A stretch of DNA of 64,000 nucleotides, taken from the NCBI RefSeq assembly GCF_004337365.2, contig NZ_CP044016.1, positions 1-64,000 on the forward strand. The letters are read 5' to 3'. Positions 1 to 9,217 of the stretch are shown in pieces (the stretch's first letter is position 1; the number at the start of each line of letters is the position of its first letter). The notes under the pieces are model-generated. The model was not told the DNA's origin. It saw nothing but the letters and a program-made list of their open reading frames with translations, and did not search any database. The position numbers were made by a program, and so were the translations under genes. Origin of the DNA: Rhizosphaericola mali (GTDB taxonomy: Bacteria; Bacteroidota; Bacteroidia; Chitinophagales; Chitinophagaceae).

Positions 1-569
1 CTTGGGTAAGTAGGATTCAGGATTTTATATATGCGACTGGGGATGATAAAGATGCGCCTTATCAAGTGCAACAAGCAAAAATCGCCATAGCCAATGGAAA
101 TGTTTTATGGGGACTTGGACCTGGCAATAGTCGTCAGAGAAATTTTTTGCCGCAGGCATATAATGACTTTATTTATTCGATTATAATTGAAGAGTATGGA
201 TTGTTAGGCGGAGCATTTATCATGTTTATTTACTTGATGTTTTTGTTCCGATGTATTAGAATATTTAGACGATGTCCTTATGCATTTGGAGCTTTTTTGG
301 CATTAGGGTTGAGTTTTACGTTAGTTATACAAGCGTTAGCGAATATGGCCGTAAATGTAAATATTGTTCCCGTAACGGGGGTAACGCTTCCTTTAGTAAG
401 TATGGGCGGAAGTTCGTTTTTGTTTACATGTGTATCGATAGGAATTATTTTGAGTGTGGCGAGAAATGTGGAAGTTCAAGAAGGAAAAAGGTCTGCGGCG
501 ATAACTGCAGAAGTAGTGGCGGAGGATATGGAAAATGATTCGAATAAAATAAATAGCAAAGCAGAATAG
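1..569 (+). CDS. ftsW: FtsW, septal peptidoglycan polymerase (5' end outside window)
   Basis: This is the C-terminal part of a SEDS-family glycosyltransferase that polymerises septal peptidoglycan from lipid II with its partner class B PBP in the inner membrane. The frame is open from base 3, so the gene enters from the left edge, and the GTG at 66 is only an internal codon. The family motif GLGPGNSRQRNFLPQAYNDF is followed by hydrophobic helices and the SEDS signature PVTGVTLPLVSMGGSS. It is followed after 13 bases by murG, the standard dcw order, which separates FtsW from its paralogue RodA. The cytoplasmic tail is short and polar. Confidence 0.93.
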   Translation, partial: WVSRIQDFIYATGDDKDAPYQVQQAKIAIANGNVLWGLGPGNSRQRNFLPQAYNDFIYSIIIEEYGLLGGAFIMFIYLMFLFRCIRIFRRCPYAFGAFLALGLSFTLVIQALANMAVNVNIVPVTGVTLPLVSMGGSSFLFTCVSIGIILSVARNVEVQEGKRSAAITAEVVAEDMENDSNKINSKAE

Positions 570-582
570 TAAATCTAATACT

Positions 583-1674
583 ATGAAAAAAATAATTATA
601 GCTGGCGGTGGTACTGGCGGACATATATTCCCTGCGTTGGCAATTGCCAATGAATTCAAAAGGAGAGATCCTTCTGTGGAGATTTTGTTTGTTGGTGCGA
701 ATGGAAAAATGGAGATGGAGAAAATACCACAAGCGGGCTATAAAATTATAGGTATTGATATTGCAGGTTTCAATAGATCTTCTTTGTTGAAAAATCTGAC
801 TTTGCCATTCAAATTAGTAAATAGTTTTATGCAGGTGAAAAAGATTTTTAAATCTTTTCAACCTGATATTGCGATAGGCGTGGGTGGTTACTCAACATTT
901 CCGGTATTGAAATATGCGCAAAAATTGGGTATTCCCACTTTTATACACGAGTCCAATTCTTTTGCAGGTAAAAGTAATATGATGTTGGGTAAAGATGCTA
1001 CTAAGATATTTGTAGCTTGGGAAAATATGGATCGCTTTTTCCCTAAAGAAAAAATTATTGTTTCTGGAAATCCAGTGCGTAAAAATATAGTTTCTTCTAA
1101 TATTACTAAAGAAGAAGCACTGAGATCTTTTGGCTTGGAAGAGAGTAAAAGAACGATATTAGTTGTCGGTGGTAGCTTGGGTGCACGTAGCATCAATAAT
1201 GCTATGGAAACACATATGTTAGATATTAATACACTTAATATTCAATTGATTTGGCAAACTGGTAAAGTGAATTCCGAACGTTATATTTCTAAAGGAAGAG
1301 CATTTAGTAATAATGTGTGGGTAGGAGAGTTTATTCAAGATATGGATAAGGCTTATGCGGCGGCGGATATTGTTATCTCTAGAGCTGGAGCCATGTCCGT
1401 ATCCGAATTATGTGTTGCAGGAAAGCCAGTTGTATTTGTACCCTATCCATTTGCTGCGGAAGATCATCAATCGGTAAATGCCGAATATTTAGTAAAAAAA
1501 GATGCCGCTATATTGGTGAAAGACGAAGATGCACAGATGCACTTATTCTCTACAGCAACAGATTTATTGTTTGATGATTCCAAACGTGCAGCGTTTGCTC
1601 AGAATATTTCCAAACTTGCTGTAACGAATGCAAGTGAAGTAATTGTAGATGATATTTTAAAAATAAAAGCATAG
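583..1674 (+). CDS. murG: MurG, lipid II synthase (UDP-GlcNAc transferase)
   Basis: MurG adds GlcNAc from UDP-GlcNAc to lipid I on the cytoplasmic face of the inner membrane, giving lipid II. The 363-residue length is normal. The N-terminal glycine-rich loop GGGTGGHIFPALAIA (about residues 7-21) and the second-domain motif VVGGSLGARSIN are both clear. The C-terminal donor-binding segment contains SRAGAMSVSEL and PYPFAAEDHQ, typical of GT28. The ATG start places the glycine-rich loop correctly. It lies between ftsW and murC with short gaps (13 and 5 bases), so it is probably co-transcribed with them. Confidence 0.97.
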   Translation: MKKIIIAGGGTGGHIFPALAIANEFKRRDPSVEILFVGANGKMEMEKIPQAGYKIIGIDIAGFNRSSLLKNLTLPFKLVNSFMQVKKIFKSFQPDIAIGVGGYSTFPVLKYAQKLGIPTFIHESNSFAGKSNMMLGKDATKIFVAWENMDRFFPKEKIIVSGNPVRKNIVSSNITKEEALRSFGLEESKRTILVVGGSLGARSINNAMETHMLDINTLNIQLIWQTGKVNSERYISKGRAFSNNVWVGEFIQDMDKAYAAADIVISRAGAMSVSELCVAGKPVVFVPYPFAAEDHQSVNAEYLVKKDAAILVKDEDAQMHLFSTATDLLFDDSKRAAFAQNISKLAVTNASEVIVDDILKIKA

Positions 1675-1679
1675 TACCA

Positions 1680-3071
1680 ATGACAGAAAATATGCAACAA
1701 TTATTGTTTGAAAGAAGTCAATTAACCAATATTCGCGTTTATTTTATTGGTATTGGTGGCATTGGTATGAGTGCACTTGCTCGTTTTTTTCATCAAAATG
1801 GGGCGATTGTTTCAGGTTATGATAGACATAGATCTGAATTGTGTCAAAAGTTAGAAACTGAGGGTATAAAAATTCATTATGAGGATAGCTTAGAATTGCT
1901 CGATAAAAAAGCGGATATAGTTATCTATACTCCTGCTATTCCAAAAGAAATGCATGAGTTGAACTTCTATAAAGACAATGGATATAAACTCATGAAAAGG
2001 AGTGAAATATTACAATGGATTACGGAAGGAACTTTCAATGTATGCATCGGAGGTACGCATGGAAAGTCTACGATTACTTCTTTAGTTTCTCATATTTTAC
2101 GTGATTCTCAGTTTGGTTGTAATGCTTTTTTAGGAGCTATTTCGGTAAACTATGGGACTAATTTTTGGAAAGATGAACATGCGGTGAGTGTCGTTGAAGC
2201 GGATGAATATGATCGTTCGTTTTTGCGTTTATCTCCCAATGTAGCTGTAATAACGGCTATGGATGCGGATCATTTAGATATCTATGGAACTCTAGAAAAT
2301 GTGCAACAAGCATTTATAGATTTTTCAAAAAGAATACGTCCAGAAGGCTGTTTGATTGTTAAGAAAGGATTAGCAAAAGAACAAGAGTTGGTTGCGGATA
2401 ATAAGTTTACTTATAGTTTTAATGATGTATCTGCCGACTATAGAGCAGAAAATCTTCGTGTGGAAAATGGTAGTTATATCTATGATGTAGTTACGCCAAC
2501 AGGTACGATTAAAGATATTACACTACATCTTGGAGGTATTCATAATATAGAAAATTCACTTGCGGCAATTGCTGTGAGTCAATTTGTAAAAATAGAGGAA
2601 TCGCTTATTCGAAATGCCATCGCTTCTTTTAGAGGTGTAAAACGAAGATTTGAATATTTGATTAAGGATAATAAACATGTGTTAATTGATGATTATGCGC
2701 ATCATCCAGAGGAATTAAGAGCATTGTTGGAAGGTGTAAAAACTTTGTACAAACAAAAAATTGTGGCGGTATTTCAACCGCATTTGTATACGCGAACTAG
2801 AGACTTGGCGGACGGTTTCGCGAAGAGTCTGGATATTGCGGATGAAGTGATTTTACTTCCAATTTATCCTGCACGTGAATTGCCAATTGAAGGGGTGGAT
2901 AGTCAACTTATTTTGGATAAAATGACTATTCAAAATAAAAGGGTTTTAAGTAAGGATGAGGTAATTGCAACTATACAATCTGAAAATCCTCCATTGTTGG
3001 TAATGTGTGGTGCCGGGGATATCGATGAGTTAATTCCTATAGTCAAAAAAGAATTGGAAAATAATATTTAG
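1680..3071 (+). CDS. murC: MurC, UDP-N-acetylmuramate--L-alanine ligase
   Basis: This is the ATP-dependent ligase that adds the first peptide residue (L-Ala) to UDP-MurNAc in the cytoplasm. The 463 residues show the three Mur ligase domains: an N-terminal Rossmann domain with YFIGIGGIGMSALA (about residues 21-34), a central ATPase domain with P-loop GGTHGKSTI (about residues 124-132) and EADEYDRSFL, and a C-terminal domain with DDYAHHPEE. The HH of the last motif is characteristic of MurC. It starts 5 bases after murG, and its stop codon directly abuts the start of ftsQ. Confidence 0.97.
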   Translation: MTENMQQLLFERSQLTNIRVYFIGIGGIGMSALARFFHQNGAIVSGYDRHRSELCQKLETEGIKIHYEDSLELLDKKADIVIYTPAIPKEMHELNFYKDNGYKLMKRSEILQWITEGTFNVCIGGTHGKSTITSLVSHILRDSQFGCNAFLGAISVNYGTNFWKDEHAVSVVEADEYDRSFLRLSPNVAVITAMDADHLDIYGTLENVQQAFIDFSKRIRPEGCLIVKKGLAKEQELVADNKFTYSFNDVSADYRAENLRVENGSYIYDVVTPTGTIKDITLHLGGIHNIENSLAAIAVSQFVKIEESLIRNAIASFRGVKRRFEYLIKDNKHVLIDDYAHHPEELRALLEGVKTLYKQKIVAVFQPHLYTRTRDLADGFAKSLDIADEVILLPIYPARELPIEGVDSQLILDKMTIQNKRVLSKDEVIATIQSENPPLLVMCGAGDIDELIPIVKKELENNI

Positions 3072-3938
3072 GTGAAGAAAAAAATAATTTTCATACTATG
3101 GTTTGTATTTGCGGTGCTGCTAATAGGTTTCCTATTCGTAGGTAGGAGTGCACGTCAAAATGCGGCCGGAGAAGAAGTGAAAATTAATATAGAAGGAAAT
3201 AATTCGCTTATATTTTTAGATGAAAAAAATATCGCACGCATTTTAAAGCAATATGGTATAGTTAAAGGTGTAGAAACTAAAAAGATTGATTTGGCACACG
3301 TGGAGCATATGCTAGAAAAAAATCCTTGGATTCGTCATGCTAAAATTTATTTTGACAATGATAATAATCCTTGTGTTTCTATAGAGGAGAGTGAGCCAAT
3401 TGCAAGAGTATTTGCGTTAGATGGGAATTCTTTTTACATAGATTCTGCTTGTAGAAAATTACCATTGAGAGAAAATGTGGTAACTAGAGTTCCTGTAGTT
3501 ACATCATTTACTTCCTCTAATAGTAAGCTGTCAGTTCCTGATAGTTTGCTATTAAGGTCAGTTAGAAATGTTTCTAATTTTATCGTAAAAGATACTTTTT
3601 GGAATGCATTTGTTGGTCAGGTAAATATTACGCCTGATAAAAATTTTGAAGTTGTTCCAATCGTTGGAGATGCAATTGTCAAAATTGGCAATTCAGATAG
3701 TCTTGTTGCAAAATTTAATAGACTATACAGTTTTTATAAAGGTTCACTTTTGAAAACTGGATTTGGAAAATATGAAACTATAGATGTAAGATATAATAAT
3801 CAAGTGGTAGCGACTTTGAAGGGAGGTGCAAAGGCGCAAGCAAAAGATACCACTACCTTAAAAGCCATTGCGGCGATTAGAGGTCTACCTCAAAACACTG
3901 TAGCGGAAGAAAGTAATAAAACTATAAAACGTCCATAA
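3072..3938 (+). CDS. ftsQ: FtsQ, cell division protein
   Basis: FtsQ is a bitopic inner-membrane divisome protein that links early and late division proteins. The 288-residue product has one N-terminal transmembrane segment (about residues 4-23: IIFILWFVFAVLLIGFLFVG) followed by a periplasmic POTRA-like and FtsQ domain. The start codon is GTG and follows the murC stop with no gap, which suggests translational coupling. Primary sequence is weakly conserved as usual for FtsQ, but position between murC and ftsA and the topology make the call firm. Confidence 0.85.
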   Translation: MKKKIIFILWFVFAVLLIGFLFVGRSARQNAAGEEVKINIEGNNSLIFLDEKNIARILKQYGIVKGVETKKIDLAHVEHMLEKNPWIRHAKIYFDNDNNPCVSIEESEPIARVFALDGNSFYIDSACRKLPLRENVVTRVPVVTSFTSSNSKLSVPDSLLLRSVRNVSNFIVKDTFWNAFVGQVNITPDKNFEVVPIVGDAIVKIGNSDSLVAKFNRLYSFYKGSLLKTGFGKYETIDVRYNNQVVATLKGGAKAQAKDTTTLKAIAAIRGLPQNTVAEESNKTIKRP

Positions 3939-3939
3939 T

Positions 3940-5370
3940 ATGAATCAAAATTTATCATCTTTATCAAATGAAAAAGGTAAAACTTCTGATAATCCAGAAG
4001 CGCCTATTATTGTTGGTTTGGATATTGGTACAACTAAAATTGCTGCCATTGCTGGAAGAAAAAATGAATATGGAAAACTAGAAATTCTTGGGTTCGGACA
4101 AGCTCCGAGTCACGGTGTACAACATGGTCAAGTTTTAAATATTGACCAAACTATTAGGGCGATCGAAGTAGCAATGGATAATTGTATCAAAAGCAATCCC
4201 GACCTTCAGATCAGTGAAGTGTATGTCGGTATCGCTGGACATCACATTAAAAGTTTGCAAACTAGAGGAGATTTAGTTCGCCAAAATTCTATTAACGAAA
4301 TTCAAGGTTCAGAAATTGAGCAATTGATCGAGAATCAAAGAAAAACATTTATTCCAGCAGGGGATGAAATTATCGATGTAATTCCACAAGATTTTCATGT
4401 AGATAATTTCCAAAATATTAAAGATCCAATTGGATACAATGGAGTAAAAGTAGGTGCGAATTTCCATATCATCACTGGTGACCGTAATGCCATCAGAAAT
4501 ATCAATAGAGCAGTAGAAAGAAGTGGTCTGAAAACCAAAGATTTGGTATTGCAACCTTTAGCATCTGCCGCTGCTGTTATGAGCGAATTGGATATGGAAG
4601 CAGGTGTAGCGATTTTGGATATAGGTGGAGGTACGTCAGACTTAGCTGTATTTTACGAAGGTATTTTGAAACATACAGCGGTGATTCCTTTTGGTGGTGA
4701 GAATATTACCAATGATATTAAAACGGGATTGGGTGTATTGAAACAACAAGCGGAAGCGATGAAAAAACAATTTGGATGCGCTATCGCAAATGAAGCAAAA
4801 TCCAATGCGTATATTACTATTCCTGGTTTGCGTGGTATGCAACCAAAACAAATCAGTGTAAAAAATCTTGCAAATATCATCCAAGCGAGAATGCAAGAAA
4901 TTTTGGAATTTGTTAATTATCATTTAAAACAACAAGGATTAGACCCTAAGATTTTAAATGGTGGTATCGTATTGACAGGTGGCGGTTCTCAATTGAATCA
5001 CTTGTTACAATTGACAGAATATATCACTGGATTAAACGCAAGAATCGGATATTCCAATGAGCATCTTGCTGCTAATCATGTAGATACATTGAAAAATCCA
5101 ATGTATGCAACTTGTTTGGGTTTGATTTTAAAGGGGTATGATGATTACGAAAAGCAACGTAAAAGTTTCAACAACACATATGTTCATGTCGCAGTTCCTT
5201 CTATTTTTGAAAAAACAGGCATGGAAAATGTAGCGAAAGAGGAAGAAGTTTCAGTAGACACTCCAGTAAAACCAAAGGAAGCGAAGAAAAGAAATAAATC
5301 CATTTGGGATAACTTCAAAAAATCTTTGTTGGATTTATTCGAAGAGGAAGCAGACCAAGAAATGAAATAA
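3940..5370 (+). CDS. ftsA: FtsA, actin-like divisome membrane anchor
   Basis: FtsA is an actin-fold ATPase that tethers FtsZ filaments to the membrane and recruits later division proteins. The N-terminal phosphate-1 loop VGLDIGTTKIAAIAG (about residues 25-39) and the phosphate-2 motif AILDIGGGTSDLAVF (about residues 225-239) are clear, as is GGIVLTGGGSQLNHL near the C-terminal subdomain. The C-terminus (IWDNFKKSLLDLFEEE) looks like the amphipathic membrane-targeting helix. It starts one base after ftsQ, so the two are tightly linked; ftsZ follows after 107 bases. Confidence 0.96.
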   Translation: MNQNLSSLSNEKGKTSDNPEAPIIVGLDIGTTKIAAIAGRKNEYGKLEILGFGQAPSHGVQHGQVLNIDQTIRAIEVAMDNCIKSNPDLQISEVYVGIAGHHIKSLQTRGDLVRQNSINEIQGSEIEQLIENQRKTFIPAGDEIIDVIPQDFHVDNFQNIKDPIGYNGVKVGANFHIITGDRNAIRNINRAVERSGLKTKDLVLQPLASAAAVMSELDMEAGVAILDIGGGTSDLAVFYEGILKHTAVIPFGGENITNDIKTGLGVLKQQAEAMKKQFGCAIANEAKSNAYITIPGLRGMQPKQISVKNLANIIQARMQEILEFVNYHLKQQGLDPKILNGGIVLTGGGSQLNHLLQLTEYITGLNARIGYSNEHLAANHVDTLKNPMYATCLGLILKGYDDYEKQRKSFNNTYVHVAVPSIFEKTGMENVAKEEEVSVDTPVKPKEAKKRNKSIWDNFKKSLLDLFEEEADQEMK

Positions 5371-5477
5371 TGTAAAATGTGGAAATGTGTATAACATTTT
5401 ACAACTCAATTAATTATCCATACGATATTTAACTATCTTCATTGATAGTATATTTGATTATATTTAAATAGATTTAT
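5371..5477 (+). promoter_or_regulatory. ftsA-ftsZ intergenic: two hairpins and a possible ftsZ promoter
   Basis: Immediately after the ftsA stop lies a perfect 10-bp inverted repeat (TGTAAAATGT 5371-5380 with ACATTTTACA 5394-5403). A second, 6-bp hairpin follows (ACTATC 5432-5437 with GATAGT 5444-5449). A match to the Bacteroidota -7 element, TATATTTG, lies at 5449-5456, 21 bases before the ftsZ ATG. No good -33 TTTG is present at the right distance. An additional ftsZ promoter here is plausible but not proven. Confidence 0.4.
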
Positions 5478-7154
5478 ATGTTAGAGTTTGATATTCCAAA
5501 GCAACAGTCTTCTATCATCAAAGTCATCGGTGTCGGTGGTGGTGGTAGTAATGCCGTTAATTTTATGCATTCTGAAGGCATTGATGGAGTTGATTTCATT
5601 ATTTGCAATACAGATGCTAAAGCATTGGAACAAAGCGCTATCGCTAACAAAATACAACTCGGACCACACTTGACCCAAGGATTGGGTGCGGGTGCTAATC
5701 CTGAAGTTGGGAAACAAGCTACAGAAGAATCTTTGGAAGAGATTCAAAGAATTTTGGAAGTAAATACCAAGATGGCTTTCATCTGTGCTGGCATGGGTGG
5801 TGGTACTGGTACTGGTGGAGCTCCTATTATTGCAAAAATCTGTCAAGATTTGGGCATTTTAACTGTCGGTATTGTTACGACTCCATTTAGCTTTGAAGGA
5901 CCAAGACGTTCTGCTCAAGCGGAAAACGGTATCAAACAATTGGAACCATACGTAGATACTTTGTTGGTGATAAGCAATGACAAATTAAGAATGCAATATG
6001 GCAATCTTAAAATGAAAGAAGCTTTCAGTAAAGCTGATAACGTATTGGCAACGGCTGCAAAATGTATTACTGATATTATTAATAGTCGCGGACATATCAT
6101 CGTGGATTTCAATGATGTATGTACTGTTATGAAAAATGGTGGTGTTGCTATATTGGGTAGTTCTGCTGTGGATGGTGACGATCGTGCACAAAGAGCAATT
6201 GAAGAAGCATTAAATTCTCCATTATTGAATGATAGCGATATCCGTGGTGCAAAATGGATATTGTTAAATGTCAATACTTCAGAAGGTGAAGATGAATGTA
6301 GCATGGACGAATTTGAAACCATTAATAATTATGTACGTGAACAGGCTGGTGAAGCTACGGACGTAATTATGGGTATAGGTTATGATAATGCTTTGAATAA
6401 AAAATTGGGTATTACCTTAATTGCTACCGGATTTGAACATAAAGATCCATTTGCAAAAGAAGATCCAAGAGCTGCACAAAAGCAAAAAGCCGAAGAAGAA
6501 AAAGTTATTTTTACGTTGGGCGGAGCTAATGGAAGCTCTTCTGTTAAAAAAGAAGATCCTTATGCTCCTAAGATGGTAGAAAATAGTAATGAAAATAATG
6601 AAATTGACGGTCCAGTACATTTAGACCTAAATTTAAATGAAGCAGAGATCGTACATCCTCAATTTAGAAAAACTCCTGAAAATGTAACAAATCAATTTAG
6701 CCCGGTTCAAAAACCGTATGAAAATTTTGGTGGTTACTTTAAAAAGGAAGAGCCTAAAGCTACTTATAATCCATTTCCTCAACAAACAGCAGAAGATTTA
6801 GGGTTGCAATATAATAGTCCAGAAGAGCCAAAATTTGAAAATTCCAATTCTTCAAACAATAATTATACTCAACCAATCGAATTTGAAGAGACGGATGTGG
6901 AGAAACAAAAAAGAATGGCACAAGATCGTATTAAAAAATTAAGAGAATTGCAATTTAATGTAAATGGCAGTGATCCCAATAATGAATACGATACTGTTCC
7001 TGCATACGTGAGAAGAAATATGGATATGTTTGGTGACAATTCAGAATCTTCTGCAGAAAATTTTTACAGTAAGTATCAAGTGAAAAAAGACGATAAAGAC
7101 AATACAAATATTTCTAGTCTTAATACTTTCTTAGACGGAAAAAGGCCAGATTAA
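5478..7154 (+). CDS. ftsZ: FtsZ, tubulin-like division GTPase
   Basis: FtsZ polymerises into the cytokinetic ring. The N-terminal domain has VIGVGGGGSNAVNFM (about residues 16-30) and the tubulin signature GGGTGTGGAP (about residues 107-116), both contacting GTP, and the GTPase core ends at about residue 320. It continues into a long, low-complexity, Asn/Glu/Lys-rich linker (about residues 330-530), which makes the 558-residue protein much longer than E. coli FtsZ (383) but normal for this phylum. The extreme C-terminus NTFLDGKRPD is probably the conserved tail that binds FtsA. A terminator follows the gene, ending the dcw cluster. Confidence 0.97.
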   Translation: MLEFDIPKQQSSIIKVIGVGGGGSNAVNFMHSEGIDGVDFIICNTDAKALEQSAIANKIQLGPHLTQGLGAGANPEVGKQATEESLEEIQRILEVNTKMAFICAGMGGGTGTGGAPIIAKICQDLGILTVGIVTTPFSFEGPRRSAQAENGIKQLEPYVDTLLVISNDKLRMQYGNLKMKEAFSKADNVLATAAKCITDIINSRGHIIVDFNDVCTVMKNGGVAILGSSAVDGDDRAQRAIEEALNSPLLNDSDIRGAKWILLNVNTSEGEDECSMDEFETINNYVREQAGEATDVIMGIGYDNALNKKLGITLIATGFEHKDPFAKEDPRAAQKQKAEEEKVIFTLGGANGSSSVKKEDPYAPKMVENSNENNEIDGPVHLDLNLNEAEIVHPQFRKTPENVTNQFSPVQKPYENFGGYFKKEEPKATYNPFPQQTAEDLGLQYNSPEEPKFENSNSSNNNYTQPIEFEETDVEKQKRMAQDRIKKLRELQFNVNGSDPNNEYDTVPAYVRRNMDMFGDNSESSAENFYSKYQVKKDDKDNTNISSLNTFLDGKRPD

Positions 7155-7187
7155 GTTTTTTTCTTTTATGGATTTGTTTTTAGTTTT

Positions 7188-7221
7188 ATCCTCTCGTACA
7201 CACGAGAGGATTTTTATTTTT
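7188..7221 (+). terminator. Rho-independent terminator after ftsZ
   Basis: A perfect 9-bp stem, ATCCTCTCG (7188-7196) with CGAGAGGAT (7203-7211), has a six-base loop and is followed by a T-rich run (TTTTATTTTT). It separates the dcw transcript from the ribosomal protein operon. Confidence 0.85.
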
Positions 7222-7238
7222 CGCGATAAAAAATAAAA

Positions 7239-7269
7239 TTTTGTAGATTTATTTTGTGTTGTACCTTTG
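7239..7269 (+). promoter_or_regulatory. Promoter of the rplKAJL operon (-33 TTTTG, -7 TACCTTTG)
   Basis: TTTTG at 7239-7243 and TACCTTTG at 7262-7269 are separated by 18 bases, matching the Bacteroidota housekeeping promoter (TTTG - about 19 - TAnnTTTG). It lies between the ftsZ terminator and rplK and gives a leader of roughly 80 bases. Confidence 0.75.
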
Positions 7270-7272
7270 CCA

Positions 7273-7331
7273 TCCCAAAAAGTTCTGAAATTCAGAATGG
7301 TTTTGTTTGGGAGTTTAGAATATTTCTAAAC
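7273..7331 (+). promoter_or_regulatory. Structured 5' leader of rplK mRNA
   Basis: The leader contains TCCCAAA (7273-7279) pairing with TTTGGGA (7306-7312). Enclosed in it is TTCTGAA (7283-7289) facing TTCAGAA (7291-7297). A separate 8-bp hairpin follows, GTTTAGAA (7313-7320) with TTCTAAAC (7324-7331). Such structure is expected of an autoregulatory L1 (or L11) binding leader, but the role is inferred from position only. Confidence 0.4.
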
Positions 7332-7356
7332 GTTTTAACCAAAAAAGTATTAAAAA

Positions 7357-7800
7357 ATGGCAAAGGAAATCTCAGGATTCGTGAAATTGCAGGTTAAAGG
7401 TGGAGCAGCCAATCCAGCACCTCCAGTAGGTCCTGCATTGGGTTCCAAAGGTGTCAACATCATGGAATTTTGTAAACAATTCAATGCAAGGACACAAGAC
7501 AAACCTGGAAAAGTATTACCAGTATTGATTACTGTATACTCTGACAAGTCTTTTGACTTCGTTATCAAAACAGCTCCTGCTTCTATCCAACTTTTGGAAG
7601 CTGCTAAAATCAAAAAAGGTTCTAAGGAAAGTAATCGTGAAAAAGTAGGTAAAGTTACTTGGGATCAAGTAAAGGCTATCGCTGAAGACAAAATGCCTGA
7701 CTTGAACTGCTTTACGGTTGAAAGTGCAATGAAAATGGTTGCTGGTACTGCACGCAGTATGGGTCTTACCGTTGAAGGTGCAGCACCATGGGACAATTAA
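7357..7800 (+). CDS. rplK: Ribosomal protein L11 (uL11)
   Basis: L11 binds the GTPase-associated region of 23S rRNA at the base of the L7/L12 stalk. The 147-residue length is normal. The N-terminal domain has [20 protein letters not shown] and [12 protein letters not shown], and the C-terminal RNA-binding domain contains the L11 signature ending in [13 protein letters not shown]. It is the first gene of this operon, with promoter and leader directly upstream. The usual upstream partners secE and nusG are absent. Confidence 0.98.
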   Translation: MAKEISGFVKLQVKGGAANPAPPVGPALGSKGVNIMEFCKQFNARTQDKPGKVLPVLITVYSDKSFDFVIKTAPASIQLLEAAKIKKGSKESNREKVGKVTWDQVKAIAEDKMPDLNCFTVESAMKMVAGTARSMGLTVEGAAPWDN

Positions 7801-7828
7801 TTCACTTCCTTAAAACTTATTATTTGCT

Positions 7829-8524
7829 ATGGCAAGCTTAACAAAGAAAAGAAAAGTTGCGAACACTAAAGTTGATATAAACAAAGCATATACTTTACAA
7901 GAAGCAACTTCATTAGTAAAAGAAGTTAACACAACTAAATTTGATAGTTCTGTTGACTTACACGTACGTCTTGGCGTTGATCCAAGAAAAGCAGACCAAC
8001 AAGTGCGTGGTACTGTAACATTACCAAACGGTACAGGTAAAACTAAAAAAGTTTTGGTTTTATGTACTCCAGATAAAGAAGAAGCGGCAACTGCTGCAGG
8101 TGCTGATTTCGTAGGTTTGGATGAATTTGTTCAAAAAATTGAAGGTGGATGGACTGATGTAGATGTAATTATCGCTACTCCTTCTGTAATGCCTAAAATT
8201 GGTCGTTTGGGTAAAGTATTAGGTCCTCGTAACTTAATGCCAAATCCTAAAACTGGTACTGTAACCAACGATGTTGCAGCAGCAGTAAACGAAGTAAAAG
8301 GTGGTAAAATCGCATTTAAAGTAGATAAAGCTGGTATCGTACACGCATCTATCGGTCGTGTATCATTTACTCCTGAGAAATTAGCTCAGAATGGTCAAGA
8401 ATTGATCAACGCTTTATTGAAATTGAAACCAACTACCATCAAAGGTACTTATTTGAAAGGCGTAAGCTTGGCTGCTACAATGGGGCCTGGTATTGCTATC
8501 GACACAAAATCTGTTCAAAATTAG
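7829..8524 (+). CDS. rplA: Ribosomal protein L1 (uL1)
   Basis: L1 forms the mobile stalk at the ribosomal E site and in many bacteria represses its own operon by binding the mRNA. The 231-residue protein has the family motifs [40 protein letters not shown] and the C-terminal [17 protein letters not shown]. It lies 28 bases after rplK in the conserved L11-L1-L10-L12 order. Confidence 0.98.
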   Translation: MASLTKKRKVANTKVDINKAYTLQEATSLVKEVNTTKFDSSVDLHVRLGVDPRKADQQVRGTVTLPNGTGKTKKVLVLCTPDKEEAATAAGADFVGLDEFVQKIEGGWTDVDVIIATPSVMPKIGRLGKVLGPRNLMPNPKTGTVTNDVAAAVNEVKGGKIAFKVDKAGIVHASIGRVSFTPEKLAQNGQELINALLKLKPTTIKGTYLKGVSLAATMGPGIAIDTKSVQN

Positions 8525-8531
8525 GAATGGC

Positions 8532-8546
8532 TTCTGCCTCGCAGAA
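8532..8546 (+). promoter_or_regulatory. Small hairpin between rplA and rplJ
   Basis: TTCTGC (8532-8537), a CTC loop and GCAGAA (8541-8546) form a compact hairpin 8 bases after the rplA stop, in the 76-base gap before the rplJ ATG. It could belong to an L10-leader-like control region. No T-run follows, so it is not a terminator. Confidence 0.3.
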
Positions 8547-8600
8547 AGTAATTTTTAATTAACGTGTTTGAAATTATTCACACGGACAAAATTTTTGAAA

Positions 8601-9131
8601 ATGACAAAAGAACAAAAAAACGAAGCCATTGAACTTTTGAAAGAAAAGTTCAATCAATATAACAACTTCTACGTGACAAATACAGATGCGTTGACTGTAG
8701 AACAAGTTGGTAAATTACGTCGTGCTTGTTTCAGCAAAAATGTTGAAATGAAAGTTGCGAAAAATACTTTGATCAAAAAAGCTTTGGAAGCTATCGATGC
8801 TGAAAAATATACAGGTGTATATGACAGTTTAAATGGTGTTACTGCTTTATTGTTCAGTGAAAATCCTAAAGATCCAGCTTTGATCATTAGCTCTTTCCGT
8901 AAAGATGCTAATTCTGAAAAACCTGAATTGAAAGCTGCTTATATCGATTCTGATATCTTCATTGGTAACGACCAATTGGGTACTTTGAAAGAATTGAAAA
9001 GCAAAAGCGACCTTATCGGAGAAATCATTGGTTTGTTACAATCTCCAGCAAAAAATGTTATCAGCGGCTTAAAGAGCGGTGGCAGCACTATTGCAGGATT
9101 GATCAAAACTTTGTCAGAAAGAGAAGGTTAA
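8601..9131 (+). CDS. rplJ: Ribosomal protein L10 (uL10)
   Basis: L10 is the base of the ribosomal stalk; its C-terminal helix binds L12 dimers. The ATG at 8601 gives 176 residues beginning MTKEQKNEAIELLKEKF, the expected size and N-terminus. An upstream in-frame TTG at 8568 would add 11 residues and is rejected. The motif KLRRACFSKNVEMKVAKNTL matches the RNA-binding face of L10. The following rplL is separated by 135 bases that contain two hairpins. Confidence 0.95.
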   Translation: MTKEQKNEAIELLKEKFNQYNNFYVTNTDALTVEQVGKLRRACFSKNVEMKVAKNTLIKKALEAIDAEKYTGVYDSLNGVTALLFSENPKDPALIISSFRKDANSEKPELKAAYIDSDIFIGNDQLGTLKELKSKSDLIGEIIGLLQSPAKNVISGLKSGGSTIAGLIKTLSEREG

Positions 9132-9145
9132 TTTATTTGTACTAA

Positions 9146-9217
9146 AATAGGGTGTAAAATATTTTATACTCTATTAAAAATATCAGCTTGCCTGTAAGCT
9201 GAAATTAAATTTTTTTA
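9146..9217 (+). terminator. Hairpin plus terminator-like element between rplJ and rplL
   Basis: First, AATAGGGTGTAAAAT (9146-9160) can fold on ATTTTATACTCTATT (9161-9175) with G-T pairs. Second, TCAGCTT (9183-9189) pairs with AAGCTGA (9196-9202), and a T7 run follows at 9211-9217. The second element has the form of a weak intrinsic terminator or attenuator inside the operon. Because L12 is needed in several copies per L10, it may instead stabilise or process the rplL message. Confidence 0.45.

Noticed and set aside
5481-5846. 121-codon minus-strand frame opposite the start of ftsZ
   Set aside because: It is a shadow of ftsZ. The Ser/Thr/Asn-rich translation reflects the reverse of glycine and asparagine codons.
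8568-8600. Upstream TTG start for rplJ
   Set aside because: The ATG at 8601 gives the normal L10 N-terminus and length; the extra 11 residues do not fit the family.
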